Assembly (NCBI RefSeq): GCF_001655685.1
Contig: NZ_LYVF01000183.1
Location: 1-42,230 of the forward strand
Source of the DNA: Desulfotomaculum copahuensis
GTDB taxonomy: Bacteria > Bacillota > Desulfotomaculia > Desulfotomaculales > Desulfovirgulaceae
DNA length: 42,230 nt
Reading direction: 5' to 3'
The notes under the pieces were generated by a model. The model had not been told where the DNA came from. It was given only the letters and a program-made list of their open reading frames with translations, and made no database searches. A program made the translations under genes and the position numbers. Within the stretch, counting starts at the first letter, position 1. Each line of letters opens with the position of its first letter. This document shows, in pieces, positions 15,418-24,643 of this stretch.

Positions 15418-16272
15418 TCAGACGGCCGCTACCGGACGGCGGGCGGAGAAAATAGCGGCTTGCAGATGCAGGTTATGCAACAGATCCAGTGCCGCCACGG
15501 TGTGATCGCCCAGATCCGCCGGGCGATGGGCGTCGGAACCGACGGTAAATGTCCGGATGCCCTGATCCCGGGCCAGGATCAGGATTTCCCGGGCCGGATG
15601 GAAATCCTGCAGACCCCGGCGCAGGCTGGATGTATTGATCTCCAGGCCGGTGCCGCAAAGAGCCATTTGTTTGAAAATTGGTTCCACTTGACCCCGGTAG
15701 GCGCTGAACACGGCCGGGCCGAAAAAGCGGTGGCCGTAGCGGCAGTATAGATCCAGATGGCCGATGCAATCAAAAAGCCTGCTTTGTACGGCTTCGTCCA
15801 GGGTTGTAAAATATTCCCGGGTAACCTGGGCCAGTGTTCGGGTGGGGAAATAAGCCCTGCTTTCTTCCCATGATGAAATGGCATGATGCTCCAGGCAGTG
15901 AACAGAGCCGAGAACAAAGTCAAAGGGAAAGGCAGTGGTTATGTTTTCTATGGTCCGCTCCAGACCCCGGTCAAAGCCCACCTCCAATCCGGCCTTGATC
16001 ACCGGACCGGTGGATGCGTAACGGTACCTGGCCCGGTCAATTTCCGCAAAATAACGGTTCAGCCAGCGTAAATCGTTCATCGGGTGACGCTCTCCGTTCA
16101 TCCGCACAAACCAGTCCCGGTGACGACGGACCGGATCCACTTCCAGATGGGGAGTGAAGCAAATTTCATCCACGCCGGCGGCCAGCGCCTGCCGGCAGTA
16201 TTCATCAATGCTGCATGGTTCCGCGTCGATGGAGAAGCCTGGGTGAACGTGATAGTCCAGATTTTTTTTCAT
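15418..16272 (-). CDS. PHP-domain phosphatase, histidinol-phosphatase (HisJ/HisK) type
   Basis: The 284-residue protein begins with the PHP metal motif DYHVHPGFS (His8, His10), has E-I-C-F-T-P-H near 37-43, G-L-E-V-G-F-D, G-S-V-H-C-L, I-G-H-L-D-L and a C-terminal G-S-D-A-H-R-P. These ligands form the trinuclear metal site of PHP phosphatases. Histidinol-phosphatase of the HisK type is the best reading, but no his genes are nearby and other phosphoesterase roles are possible. No close Shine-Dalgarno is seen before ATG 16272. Confidence 0.78.
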   Translation of the reverse strand: MKKNLDYHVHPGFSIDAEPCSIDEYCRQALAAGVDEICFTPHLEVDPVRRHRDWFVRMNGERHPMNDLRWLNRYFAEIDRARYRYASTGPVIKAGLEVGFDRGLERTIENITTAFPFDFVLGSVHCLEHHAISSWEESRAYFPTRTLAQVTREYFTTLDEAVQSRLFDCIGHLDLYCRYGHRFFGPAVFSAYRGQVEPIFKQMALCGTGLEINTSSLRRGLQDFHPAREILILARDQGIRTFTVGSDAHRPADLGDHTVAALDLLHNLHLQAAIFSARRPVAAV

Positions 16273-16402
16273 GCCGTTTTAATCATTGCCCCCATTACTG
16301 GTTGTAACTTTTTTGCCTGCTGATTTGTTGTTGCACTTCGTGTTTATTTTAACACTGTTTTTGAAAAAAGTTAGCAAATATTTTTGTTCACCGGATTTGG
16401 CG

Positions 16403-16435
16403 CCGGGCAATATGTTACATTAGCCGGTTGCCCGG
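16403..16435. promoter_or_regulatory. Inverted repeat overlapping the gap promoter
   Basis: CCGGGCAA (16403-16410) and TTGCCCGG (16428-16435) are a perfect 8-bp inverted repeat 17 bp apart. The right arm contains the -35 hexamer of the promoter below, so a repressor bound here would block it. A direct repeat ATATGCTACT (16445-16454 and 16481-16490) follows. Confidence 0.5.
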
Positions 16436-16456
16436 AATAAAAAAATATGCTACTAT
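16428..16456 (+). promoter_or_regulatory. Sigma-A promoter of gap
   Basis: TTGCCC (16428-16433), a 17-bp spacer and TACTAT (16451-16456) lie about 100 bp upstream of gap. The rest of the gap 16273-16559 contains no gene; GTGTT/AACAC (16340-16355) is a further small dyad nearer the PHP gene. Confidence 0.6.
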
Positions 16457-16541
16457 TTTCACGTGGCACCAATGCCTTCCATATGCTACTTTTTACCGTA
16501 TGGGTTGAAGGAGGAAGTGGGAAAATAACGATAAAGCATAA

Positions 16542-17560
<1,019 letters not shown>

Positions 17561-17561
<1 letters not shown>

Positions 17562-17609
17562 AAGCAGAAGGCCTGCTTTCAAAGCCCCGCCGCTGCGCAG
17601 GGCTTTTTT
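17561..17609 (+). terminator. Tandem hairpins ending gap transcript
   Basis: A small hairpin (AAAGCAG with CTGCTTT) is followed by a second one (AAGCCC 17582-17587 with GGGCTT 17600-17605) running into six T residues. Confidence 0.8.
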
Positions 17610-17644
17610 ATTTTAATACCCGCGCACTAAATGTTAATCAGCTA

Positions 17645-17673
17645 TTGAATATATGAATGGTAGCGTTTATAAT
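17645..17673 (+). promoter_or_regulatory. Sigma-A promoter of hdrCBA operon
   Basis: TTGAAT (17645-17650), a 17-bp spacer and a perfect TATAAT (17668-17673) lie about 120 bp before hdrC. Confidence 0.75.
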
Positions 17674-17709
17674 AAATCGTAAAACAAAGATGTCCATGCT
17701 GTCTAGTTT

Positions 17710-17736
17710 TTGCACATAGGCCAATAAATAGTGCAA
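17710..17736. promoter_or_regulatory. Inverted repeat in hdrCBA leader
   Basis: TTGCAC (17710-17715) and GTGCAA (17731-17736) form a 6-bp dyad with a 15-bp spacer, about 37 bp downstream of the -10 box. It may be an operator or a leader hairpin. Confidence 0.35.
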
Positions 17737-17796
17737 GTGTAATTAGGATATATAATTTTCAAAAGAGTTAACCAATTAGATCGCGGAGGGATTATA

Positions 17797-18357
17797 ATGA
17801 GCGCAGCGGCTGAATGCACAACATTAAGCGGCCTTAACGGGTTTGCCCGGGAAGTGGGCGAAAAAAGCGGTCAGTCCATTCAGTTATGTTACCAGTGCCA
17901 GAAATGCGCGGCAGGCTGCCCGATGGGTGAATTTACCGATTATTATCCTAATCAGATCTTACGGTTAATCCAGTTCGGGCGGAAGGAAGAAGTATTAAAA
18001 AGCAAGGGTATCTGGCTGTGCTTCAGCTGCGAAACATGCGGTGCACGCTGCCCCAACGATATTAACATTGCTGAAGTAATGGATACATTGCGGGAAATGG
18101 CTTTGGCCGAAAAAGTGCCGCCCGGGATTAAAAACGCTCCCATATTCCACCAGGCGTTCTTGAACTCGGTTAAAAACCGCGGACGCGTCCATGAAACATT
18201 AATGATGATGAATTATAAACTTAAAAGCGGCGATCTTTTTTCTGATTTAGATGTGGGTCTTAAAATGTTTCAGAAGGGTAAGCTGCCCATTCTTTCCCGT
18301 AGCATCAAGAATAAAGGGGAAGTTAAAAAAATATTCCACCGCGCCAGCGGCAAATAA
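17797..18357 (+). CDS. hdrC: Heterodisulfide reductase subunit C-like iron-sulfur protein
   Basis: The 186-residue protein has two [4Fe-4S] motifs, C-Y-Q-C-Q-K-C-A-A-G-C-P (Cys31, 34, 37, 41) and C-F-S-C-E-T-C-G-A-R-C-P (Cys75, 78, 81, 85), in the HdrC arrangement. HdrC passes electrons between the flavin subunit HdrA and the catalytic subunit HdrB. It has no membrane segment, so it is a soluble type. The start follows GGAGGG. It leads an hdrC-hdrB-hdrA operon separate from the metF cluster; a true disulfide substrate in bacteria of this kind is unknown. Confidence 0.92.
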   Translation: MSAAAECTTLSGLNGFAREVGEKSGQSIQLCYQCQKCAAGCPMGEFTDYYPNQILRLIQFGRKEEVLKSKGIWLCFSCETCGARCPNDINIAEVMDTLREMALAEKVPPGIKNAPIFHQAFLNSVKNRGRVHETLMMMNYKLKSGDLFSDLDVGLKMFQKGKLPILSRSIKNKGEVKKIFHRASGK

Positions 18358-18377
18358 AGTCAAAAGGAGAGCGGGAG

Positions 18378-19229
18378 ATGAAATTTACCTATTACCCGGG
18401 TTGTTCTTTGGAATCCAGCGCCAAGGAATACAACCTGTCGGCACAGTCGGTTTGCCGGGGATTGGGCATAGAACTGCTGGAACTGGAAGACTGGAGTTGT
18501 TGCGGAGCCACTTCAGCCCACAATACCAACCGGCTGCTGGCTGAACTGCTGCCCGCCCGTAACCTTTTCATCGCCCAGCGAATGGGTTACGATATCGCCG
18601 TACCCTGCTCCGCCTGCTACAGCCGGTTGAAAAAAACCGACTATGTGCTGCGCAATAACGAGGAAAAACGCCGGGAAATAGAACAGGCGCTGGGTTTTAA
18701 ATTTGACGGCAGCGTTCAGGTCTATCACCTGCTGGAGGCGCTGACCGTAAAATTTGGCACTGCCAATATTGCCGCCCAGGTAAAAAAGCCGCTTGCCGGT
18801 TTGAAAGCAGCCTGTTATTATGGCTGTCTGATTGTGCGGCCGCCTGAGGTAACCGGTTTTGCACGGCCGGAAAACCCCATGATCATGGACGGGCTGGTTA
18901 ATGCCCTGGGTGCGGAAGCCCGGCCCTGGTCTTACAAGACCGATTGTTGCAGTTCCAATCAGGGCCTGGTCAATGCCGGGATCGCCCGGCGGGTGGTGGA
19001 CCGTATTTTGGGGATGGCCGCCGAGGCCGGCGCCGACGCTGTCGTTACCGCCTGCCCGTTATGTCAGACCGCCCTGGAGATGCGCCGCAGCCCGGATATC
19101 ACCATCCCGGTTTTTTACTTTACCGAATTGATTGGCATTGCCCTGGATCTACCGGCACGGAAAGACTGGTTTGTCAAGCACCTGGTCGACCCCGGCCCGC
19201 TATTGCAGAACCTGTCCCTGGCCGGTTGA
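18378..19229 (+). CDS. hdrB: Heterodisulfide reductase subunit B-like protein
   Basis: The 283-residue protein has the duplicated CCG-domain pattern that holds noncubane [4Fe-4S] clusters. The first set is Cys9, Cys41-Cys42-Gly and P-C-S-A-C (Cys77, 80). The second set is A-C-Y-Y-G-C, T-D-C-C-S and C-P-L-C. All cysteines are kept, but the Gly of the second CCG is Ser. It is the catalytic, thiol-disulfide side of an Hdr complex. Its start follows AGGAG 20 bp after hdrC. Confidence 0.92.
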   Translation: MKFTYYPGCSLESSAKEYNLSAQSVCRGLGIELLELEDWSCCGATSAHNTNRLLAELLPARNLFIAQRMGYDIAVPCSACYSRLKKTDYVLRNNEEKRREIEQALGFKFDGSVQVYHLLEALTVKFGTANIAAQVKKPLAGLKAACYYGCLIVRPPEVTGFARPENPMIMDGLVNALGAEARPWSYKTDCCSSNQGLVNAGIARRVVDRILGMAAEAGADAVVTACPLCQTALEMRRSPDITIPVFYFTELIGIALDLPARKDWFVKHLVDPGPLLQNLSLAG

Positions 19230-19383
19230 GATTCCGCTGCACAGGATGAACCGTGCACTGAGCAAATATTGATATGCCCGATAAAATCTATGACTGTCCG
19301 GCTGTGGCCGGGGCCTGGGGAACTTTACCGGAATTGCCGGCTTGCATAAGGATTGTTCACCGTGAATGGAGGTTAACAGGCTG

Positions 19384-22300
19384 ATGAAAGAAAAAAAGCA
19401 ATCAACCACCGGGGCGGTAATGGTCGTCGGGGGCGGCATCAGCGGCATGCAGGCGTCCCTGGACCTGGCTGAAAGCGGCTACAGGGTTTATTTGATCGAA
19501 AGATCACCGGCCATCGGCGGCACCATGCCCATGCTGGATAAAACCTTCCCCACCAACGACTGCGCCATGTGTACGCTGTCGCCCAAACTGGTGGAGTGCG
19601 GCCGCCACCGGAATATCGAAGTGCTTACTTTGAGTGAAGTCACCGGATTGAGCGGTGAGCCGGGCCGTTTCACCGTGGATGTGAAAAAACACCCGCGCTA
19701 TGTGGACACCACCAAATGCGTGGGTTGCGGTGCCTGTGCCGCCGAATGTCCGGAAGACATACCCGATGAATTCAATCAGGGTCTCAACCCGCGCAAGGTA
19801 ATCTTCAAACCATATGCCCAGGCCTATCCCAACGCTTATGTAGTAGACAAGGAACATTGCCTGGAGTGTATGGCCTGCGTGGACGCCTGCCCTTCCGGGG
19901 CTATCGACCACGATATGGAGGAAGAAGAGGTCAGCATTGAAGTCGGCGCCGTCATCCTCTGCCCCGGTTTTGAGCTTTTTGACGCCGAACTGCGGGGGGA
20001 ATTCGGCTATGGCGTTTATGAAAATGTGATCACCAGCCTGCAGTTCGAGCGCATGCTCAGCGCCTCCGGTCCGTACGGCGGACACATCAAGCGTCCTTCC
20101 GACGGCGCTGTGCCGCAAAGGATTGCTTTTATCCAGTGCGTTGGCTCGAGGGACATTGCCCGGGGCAACGGTTACTGTTCCGGCGTCTGCTGTATGTACG
20201 CCACCAAGGAGGCGCTCATTGCCAAGGAGCACGAGCCAAATCTGGACGTGAGCATTTTCTATATGGACATCCGTGCCTACGGTAAGGATTTTGAGAAGTA
20301 TTACAACCGGGCCAAGGACAATTACGGGGTTAAATACATTCGCAGTATGATCTCCACCGTCAAGGAACTGCAGCAAAGCAAAAAACTACGTTTGCGCTAC
20401 CGCGCCGAAGACAACGGCCTGCTAGACGAGGATTTTGATCTGGTTGTGCTTTCCGTCGGCTTGAAACCAAAGGCTGAAGCCGTCGCCCTGGCTGAAACGC
20501 TGGGTGTAAAGCTGAACCAGTATAACTTTTGCCAGCCGGGTGCACTGACCGGTGTAATTACTTCCCGGCCGGGGATTTATGTGGCTGGCGCCTTTTGTGG
20601 TCCCAAGGACATTCCGGAGACTGTCATGCAGGCCAGCGCCGCCGCCGGCGATGCCGCCGCACTGCTCGCCCCGGCCCGCAACACGCTGGTGGCTGCCCGG
20701 GAATTTCCGCCCGAACGGGAAACCGGCGGCGAGGAACCGCGCATCGGCGTTTTTGTCTGCCACTGCGGCATCAACATTGGTAGTGTGGTGAATGTGCCCG
20801 CCGTGGTGGAAGACATCAAAAATGCGCCTTATGTGGTGCACGCCCAGGAAAACCTATATGCCTGCTCGCAGGACAGCCAGGCCGCCATGCGTGAAATCAT
20901 TCAAGAGAAAAACTTGAACCGGGTGGTGGTGGCTTCCTGCAGCCCGCGCACCCACCGGCCGCTTTTCCAGGAAACCTTGCGTGACGCCGGATTGAACCCG
21001 CATCTGTTTGAAATGGCCAATATCCGCGACCAGTGTTCCTGGGTGCACAGCCATGAGCCGGAGAAGGCCACCGCCAAATCGATCGATCTAACCCGGGCCG
21101 CCGTTTACAAAGCGGCGTTGTTGAAACCGATCGATGCCGTCAGTGTGGGCGTTGTACCCACCGCACTGGTGGCGGGCGGCGGCGTGGCCGGCTTGACGGC
21201 CGCCCTTTCCGTGGCCGAACAGGGTTATAATGTGGAAATAGTTGAAAAGACGGATCAGTTGGGCGGTATTGCCCGCCGTATCCCGCAGGGGTTGAACGGC
21301 GAGGATATCACCGCCTTCCTGAATGACCTGACCGCCCGGGTGGGCGGCCATCCGCGGATTAAATTGCACCTAAACAGTGAGATTACGGAAGTCAGCGGAT
21401 ATATGGGCAATTTTACCAGTAAATTGAGCAACGGGGAAATAGTCAAACATGGTGCCACCATCATCGCCACCGGTGCCGAGGAGCACCAGCCGGAAGAATA
21501 CCTTTTCGGGGAAGACGGCCGCGTGCTCACCCAACTGCAAATGGATGAAAAAATAGCGGCCGGCGATGCGGCGGTGAAAAACGCCCGGAACATCGTGATG
21601 ATCCAGTGCGTCGGCTCCCGGGAGGAAAACCGTCCTTATTGCAGCCGCATCTGCTGCAGCAAATCGGTCCAGCTGGCCTTGCGGCTGAAGGAACAGAACC
21701 CGGCGGTCAACATCTACATCCTTTACCGGGACGTGCGTACCTACGCCTTCCTGGAAGACCTGTACCGGCAGGCGCGGGAGCAGGGTGTCATATTCATTCG
21801 CTACGAGGTGGAACAAAAACCGGTGGTGACCAGGCAAGATGACCGGTTGCAGGTTTCGCTCACCGATCCCATTCTGGGACAGCCGGTTTGTATTGATGCC
21901 GACCTGCTGGTTCTGGCGCCGCCCGTGGTGCCGGCCCCGGACAACGGCAAGCTGTCCCAGCTGTATAAAGTGCCTTTGAACGCCGACGGTTTCTTCCTGG
22001 AGGCGCATATGAAACTGCGGCCGGTGGACTTTCCGGCCGAGGGCGTGTATATGTGCGGTCTGGCCCACGCGCCCAAGAACATCGAGGAAAGCATCAACCA
22101 GGCCAAGGCGGCTGCCGGACGCGCGGGGACCATATTAAGCCGTGACAGGCTGGAATCCCGGGGCGTACGCGCCCATGTGGACCAGGAAAAATGCGCCGCC
22201 TGCCTGACCTGTGTGCGCCTGTGCCCCTTCAATGCGCCGCATATCAATCCGGAAACACACCGGGCGGAAATTGAGGCCGTACAGTGCCAGGGCTGCGGCA

Positions 22301-22404
22301 CCTGCGCCGGCGAATGCCCGAACAAGGCCATTGAGCTGATGGGTTATAACGATGAACAGCAGATGGCCCGGGTGCATGGCATGTTTTTGAGGGAAGTGGG
22401 TTAA
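19384..22404 (+). CDS. hdrA: Long HdrA-type flavin iron-sulfur protein (QmoA-QmoB-like tandem)
   Basis: The roughly 1006-residue protein has two HdrA-like halves. The first half has a Rossmann FAD site (V-V-G-G-G-I-S-G-M-Q-A-S), the T-F-P-T-N-D-C-A-M-C motif, a ferredoxin insert with C-V-G-C-G-A-C-A-A-E-C-P and C-L-E-C-M-A-C-V-D-A-C-P, and IQCVGSRD. The second half has [10 protein letters not shown], another FAD site, IQCVGSRE and two C-terminal ferredoxin motifs. HdrA is the flavin-based bifurcating subunit. ATG at 19384 is chosen because GGAGG ends 9 bases before it; a further in-frame ATG at 19366 overlaps that site. A 154-bp gap separates it from hdrB. Confidence 0.9.
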   Translation: MKEKKQSTTGAVMVVGGGISGMQASLDLAESGYRVYLIERSPAIGGTMPMLDKTFPTNDCAMCTLSPKLVECGRHRNIEVLTLSEVTGLSGEPGRFTVDVKKHPRYVDTTKCVGCGACAAECPEDIPDEFNQGLNPRKVIFKPYAQAYPNAYVVDKEHCLECMACVDACPSGAIDHDMEEEEVSIEVGAVILCPGFELFDAELRGEFGYGVYENVITSLQFERMLSASGPYGGHIKRPSDGAVPQRIAFIQCVGSRDIARGNGYCSGVCCMYATKEALIAKEHEPNLDVSIFYMDIRAYGKDFEKYYNRAKDNYGVKYIRSMISTVKELQQSKKLRLRYRAEDNGLLDEDFDLVVLSVGLKPKAEAVALAETLGVKLNQYNFCQPGALTGVITSRPGIYVAGAFCGPKDIPETVMQASAAAGDAAALLAPARNTLVAAREFPPERETGGEEPRIGVFVCHCGINIGSVVNVPAVVEDIKNAPYVVHAQENLYACSQDSQAAMREIIQEKNLNRVVVASCSPRTHRPLFQETLRDAGLNPHLFEMANIRDQCSWVHSHEPEKATAKSIDLTRAAVYKAALLKPIDAVSVGVVPTALVAGGGVAGLTAALSVAEQGYNVEIVEKTDQLGGIARRIPQGLNGEDITAFLNDLTARVGGHPRIKLHLNSEITEVSGYMGNFTSKLSNGEIVKHGATIIATGAEEHQPEEYLFGEDGRVLTQLQMDEKIAAGDAAVKNARNIVMIQCVGSREENRPYCSRICCSKSVQLALRLKEQNPAVNIYILYRDVRTYAFLEDLYRQAREQGVIFIRYEVEQKPVVTRQDDRLQVSLTDPILGQPVCIDADLLVLAPPVVPAPDNGKLSQLYKVPLNADGFFLEAHMKLRPVDFPAEGVYMCGLAHAPKNIEESINQAKAAAGRAGTILSRDRLESRGVRAHVDQEKCAACLTCVRLCPFNAPHINPETHRAEIEAVQCQGCGTCAGECPNKAIELMGYNDEQQMARVHGMFLREVG

Positions 22405-22438
22405 AATCCCTTGAGACACCGGTTCCGGATCAAGTAAG

Positions 22439-22484
22439 CGCACCACAGGCGGAGCCAGTCGCTTCGCTTGCGGTGTGTTTTTTT
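22439..22484 (+). terminator. Terminator of hdrCBA operon
   Basis: An imperfect 8-bp stem (22439-22446 with 22470-22477, one wobble and one mismatch) is followed by seven T residues. Confidence 0.55.
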
Positions 22485-22575
22485 AATGGGCGTTCTGGAA
22501 GGTGACTGCCTTACCGGAAGGGCGGATGGTGTAGGCCCGGCAACAAAATACGGTGCGGTTGCTTTTCAGTAAAAA

Positions 22576-22607
22576 AAAAGCCGGGGGTTGGTTTGACCCC
22601 GGCTTTT
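22576..22607. terminator. Bidirectional terminator between hdrA and metF
   Basis: AAAAGCCGGGG (22576-22586) pairs perfectly with CCCCGGCTTTT (22597-22607). A-rich and T-rich flanks allow it to work in both directions, closing the metF operon on the minus strand. Confidence 0.88.
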
Positions 22608-22623
22608 ATTCCCCCCGGAACCT

Positions 22624-23547
22624 TTATTCCGCCTTCGGCCGCGGGTAAAGACCGGCCCGCTGGACGATTTCCGGCACAATCTCCTCCCAGGCGATGGCCA
22701 TGATGTGTACGCCGTGCACACCGGGGATGTTGCGAATGTGTTTGATCTGCTCAATGCAGATCTCAATCCCCTCTTTCTTCGGATCCTCCGCCTTCTTCAG
22801 CCGTTCCACGATTTCATCGGGTACAATCATGCCGGACACGCTGGTCTGCATGTACTTGGCCGCCCGCCAGCTTTTCAGCGGCGTGACCCCGGCCAGGATG
22901 TGCACCCGCTCGTGCAGCCCCCGCTGCCGGACCATTTCCATGAAACGCTCAAAACGCTCCATGTCAAAGATACACTGGGTCTGGATGAATTCCGCCCCGG
23001 CGTTGATCTTTTTCTCCAGCCGGACCACCCGGAACTCAAAAGGATCCGCGAACGGGTTGGCCACGGCGCCGATAAAGAAGCGCGGTTCGGCCTGTTTGAT
23101 TTCCTCGCCGCAAAGGAACACCTTGTCGTCACGCATCCGCCGCACCATGTTGATCAACTGCATGGAGTCGATGTCGTACACGTTCTTGGCGGTGGGATGG
23201 TTGCCGAATTTCTGGTGGTCGCCGGAAAGGCAGAGCACGTTGCGCACGCCCAGACTGTAGGCTCCCAGCAGGTCGCTCTGCATGGCGATGCGGTTCCTGT
23301 CCCGGCAGGTCATTTGAATAATCGGTTCAATGCCGTTTTTCATTACGTGCAGTCCGGCCGCAATGCTGGACATGCGTACGATGGCCGTCTGACAGTCGGT
23401 AATGTTGGTAGCGTCGACGTAATCGCGCATCATTTCAGCATGATGCTTGATCGCTTCCGGCGATGAATGTTTGGGCGGCCCTATTTCCGCCGTGACGGCA
23501 AATTCGCCTTTGTTTAAAATGCTTTCCAATTTGCTTTCTGTTTTCAC
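22624..23547 (-). CDS. metF: Methylenetetrahydrofolate reductase, catalytic subunit
   Basis: The 307-residue protein matches MetF, which reduces 5,10-methylene-THF to 5-methyl-THF on a flavin. It has F-A-V-T-A-E-I-G-P-P-K (catalytic Glu), D-Y-V-D-A-T-N-I-T-D-C-Q, M-T-C-R-D-R-N, L-C-L-S-G-D-H and F-I-Q-T-Q-C-I-F-D. The GTG start overlaps the metV stop (GTGA). Pairing with MetV and with mvhD/hdrA genes follows the acetogen MetFV-Hdr-MvhD arrangement known from Moorella, so it is an energy-metabolism enzyme rather than a methionine-pathway one. Last gene of the operon, with its own terminator. Confidence 0.96.
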   Translation of the reverse strand: MKTESKLESILNKGEFAVTAEIGPPKHSSPEAIKHHAEMMRDYVDATNITDCQTAIVRMSSIAAGLHVMKNGIEPIIQMTCRDRNRIAMQSDLLGAYSLGVRNVLCLSGDHQKFGNHPTAKNVYDIDSMQLINMVRRMRDDKVFLCGEEIKQAEPRFFIGAVANPFADPFEFRVVRLEKKINAGAEFIQTQCIFDMERFERFMEMVRQRGLHERVHILAGVTPLKSWRAAKYMQTSVSGMIVPDEIVERLKKAEDPKKEGIEICIEQIKHIRNIPGVHGVHIMAIAWEEIVPEIVQRAGLYPRPKAE

Positions 23548-24215
23548 CCGATGATCACATCCTCCCTGACGGCTTTACGCGGCCCGCCGTCCCGTGACGT
23601 GGACCAGTCCTTGGGCGGCTGCAATTCCAGCAATTTATCCAGCTTGCCGAGAGATTGCATACGGTCGTAAATCAACTGCCAGGCGCAAGGAGTGTCCTTG
23701 CTCACCTCGCACTTGCCGTACTGGGAACCGCCGCAGGGGCCGTTTAAAATACTCTTGGAACAACGGATGATCGGGCAGATGCCGCCGGTCAGGTGCAGAA
23801 TGCAGTTGCCGCACATGCCGCACCGCTCTTCCCAGACGCCGTGTTCAATGGAACCGCCGATAAAATTGGTGTTTTGCGCCGGCAGCACCCATTTGGATGG
23901 ATAGCGCTCGGCGATATATTGCACGCCCACGCCGCAGGCCAGGGAAATAACGGCGTCCACGTCTTCCACCAGGTTGTCCAGCATGGCGATGTATTCCGGG
24001 TCGCACTGCCGGGTGCAGACGAAGGTCACCGTTTCCAGCGGGTTCTCCTGCAACTGGCGCATGATGCGCAGTTCCGAGGCCAGGATTTCAGTTTCCTTTT
24101 CACCGCCGGACAGGCAGACGGTCACACAGCCGGCGCAACCCACCACCAGTACCTTGCGGCAGTCCTTGACCATCTCGGCGATTTCCTGAATCGGTTTTTG
24201 CTGGGCGATAATCAC
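23544..24215 (-). CDS. metV: MetV, cysteine-rich partner of MetF
   Basis: The 223-residue protein matches the MetV / MTHFR C-terminal-like family. It has V-L-V-V-G-C-A-G-C-V-T-V-C-L-S-G-G, the R-Q-C-D-P motif and a cysteine cluster C-G-M-C-G-N-C ... G-G-I-C-P-I-I-R-C-S-K ... G-P-C-G-G, which would carry Fe-S (and possibly zinc) centres. MetV links MetF to an electron donor. GTG at 24215 overlaps the mvhD stop. Confidence 0.92.
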   Translation of the reverse strand: MIIAQQKPIQEIAEMVKDCRKVLVVGCAGCVTVCLSGGEKETEILASELRIMRQLQENPLETVTFVCTRQCDPEYIAMLDNLVEDVDAVISLACGVGVQYIAERYPSKWVLPAQNTNFIGGSIEHGVWEERCGMCGNCILHLTGGICPIIRCSKSILNGPCGGSQYGKCEVSKDTPCAWQLIYDRMQSLGKLDKLLELQPPKDWSTSRDGGPRKAVREDVIIG

Positions 24216-24643
24216 TTTGTGTCACCTTCTTTTTTGTTCAGTGGACTGGGTCCCAGTTCCTTGATACGCTGGGTCATTTCATTGGCAATCTCGGCAAAGC
24301 GCGGCCCCATGGCGGCGGACAGGTTGTAGAACTCCAGCCGCCGGCTGTCGAAACCGATTTCGTCCAGCATCTGTTTCACATGGTTGACCCGTTTTTTTGC
24401 CCGGTAATTGCCTTTCAGGAAATGGCAGTCCCCTTCCATGCAACCGGCCACATAGACGCCGTCCGCCCCTTCTTCAAAGGCGTTCAGAATCACGCGGTGG
24501 TCAATGTTGCCCGAGCAGGTCATCTCCACGATGCGTATGTTGGAAGGGTACTGCAGACGCATGGAACCGGCCAGGTCCGCCGCCGAATAAGCACAGTAAT
24601 GACAGCAAAAGGCGACGATTTTCGGTTCGAATTCCTCGGCCAT
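24212..24643 (-). CDS. mvhD: MvhD-like hydrogenase iron-sulfur subunit (Cys form)
   Basis: The 143-residue protein is an MvhD/FrhD-family [2Fe-2S] protein: C-C-H-Y-C-A-Y-S-A-A-D-L-A, M-T-C-S-G-N-I, and G-C-M-E-G-D-C-H-F-L-K-G-N. MvhD transfers electrons between HdrA and a partner dehydrogenase. Here the partner should be MetFV and the HdrA/GltD fusion directly upstream. It is paralogous to FlxD at 33335, which carries Sec in place of the first Cys of the last motif. Start lies one base from the HdrA stop. Confidence 0.92.
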   Translation of the reverse strand: MAEEFEPKIVAFCCHYCAYSAADLAGSMRLQYPSNIRIVEMTCSGNIDHRVILNAFEEGADGVYVAGCMEGDCHFLKGNYRAKKRVNHVKQMLDEIGFDSRRLEFYNLSAAMGPRFAEIANEMTQRIKELGPSPLNKKEGDTK

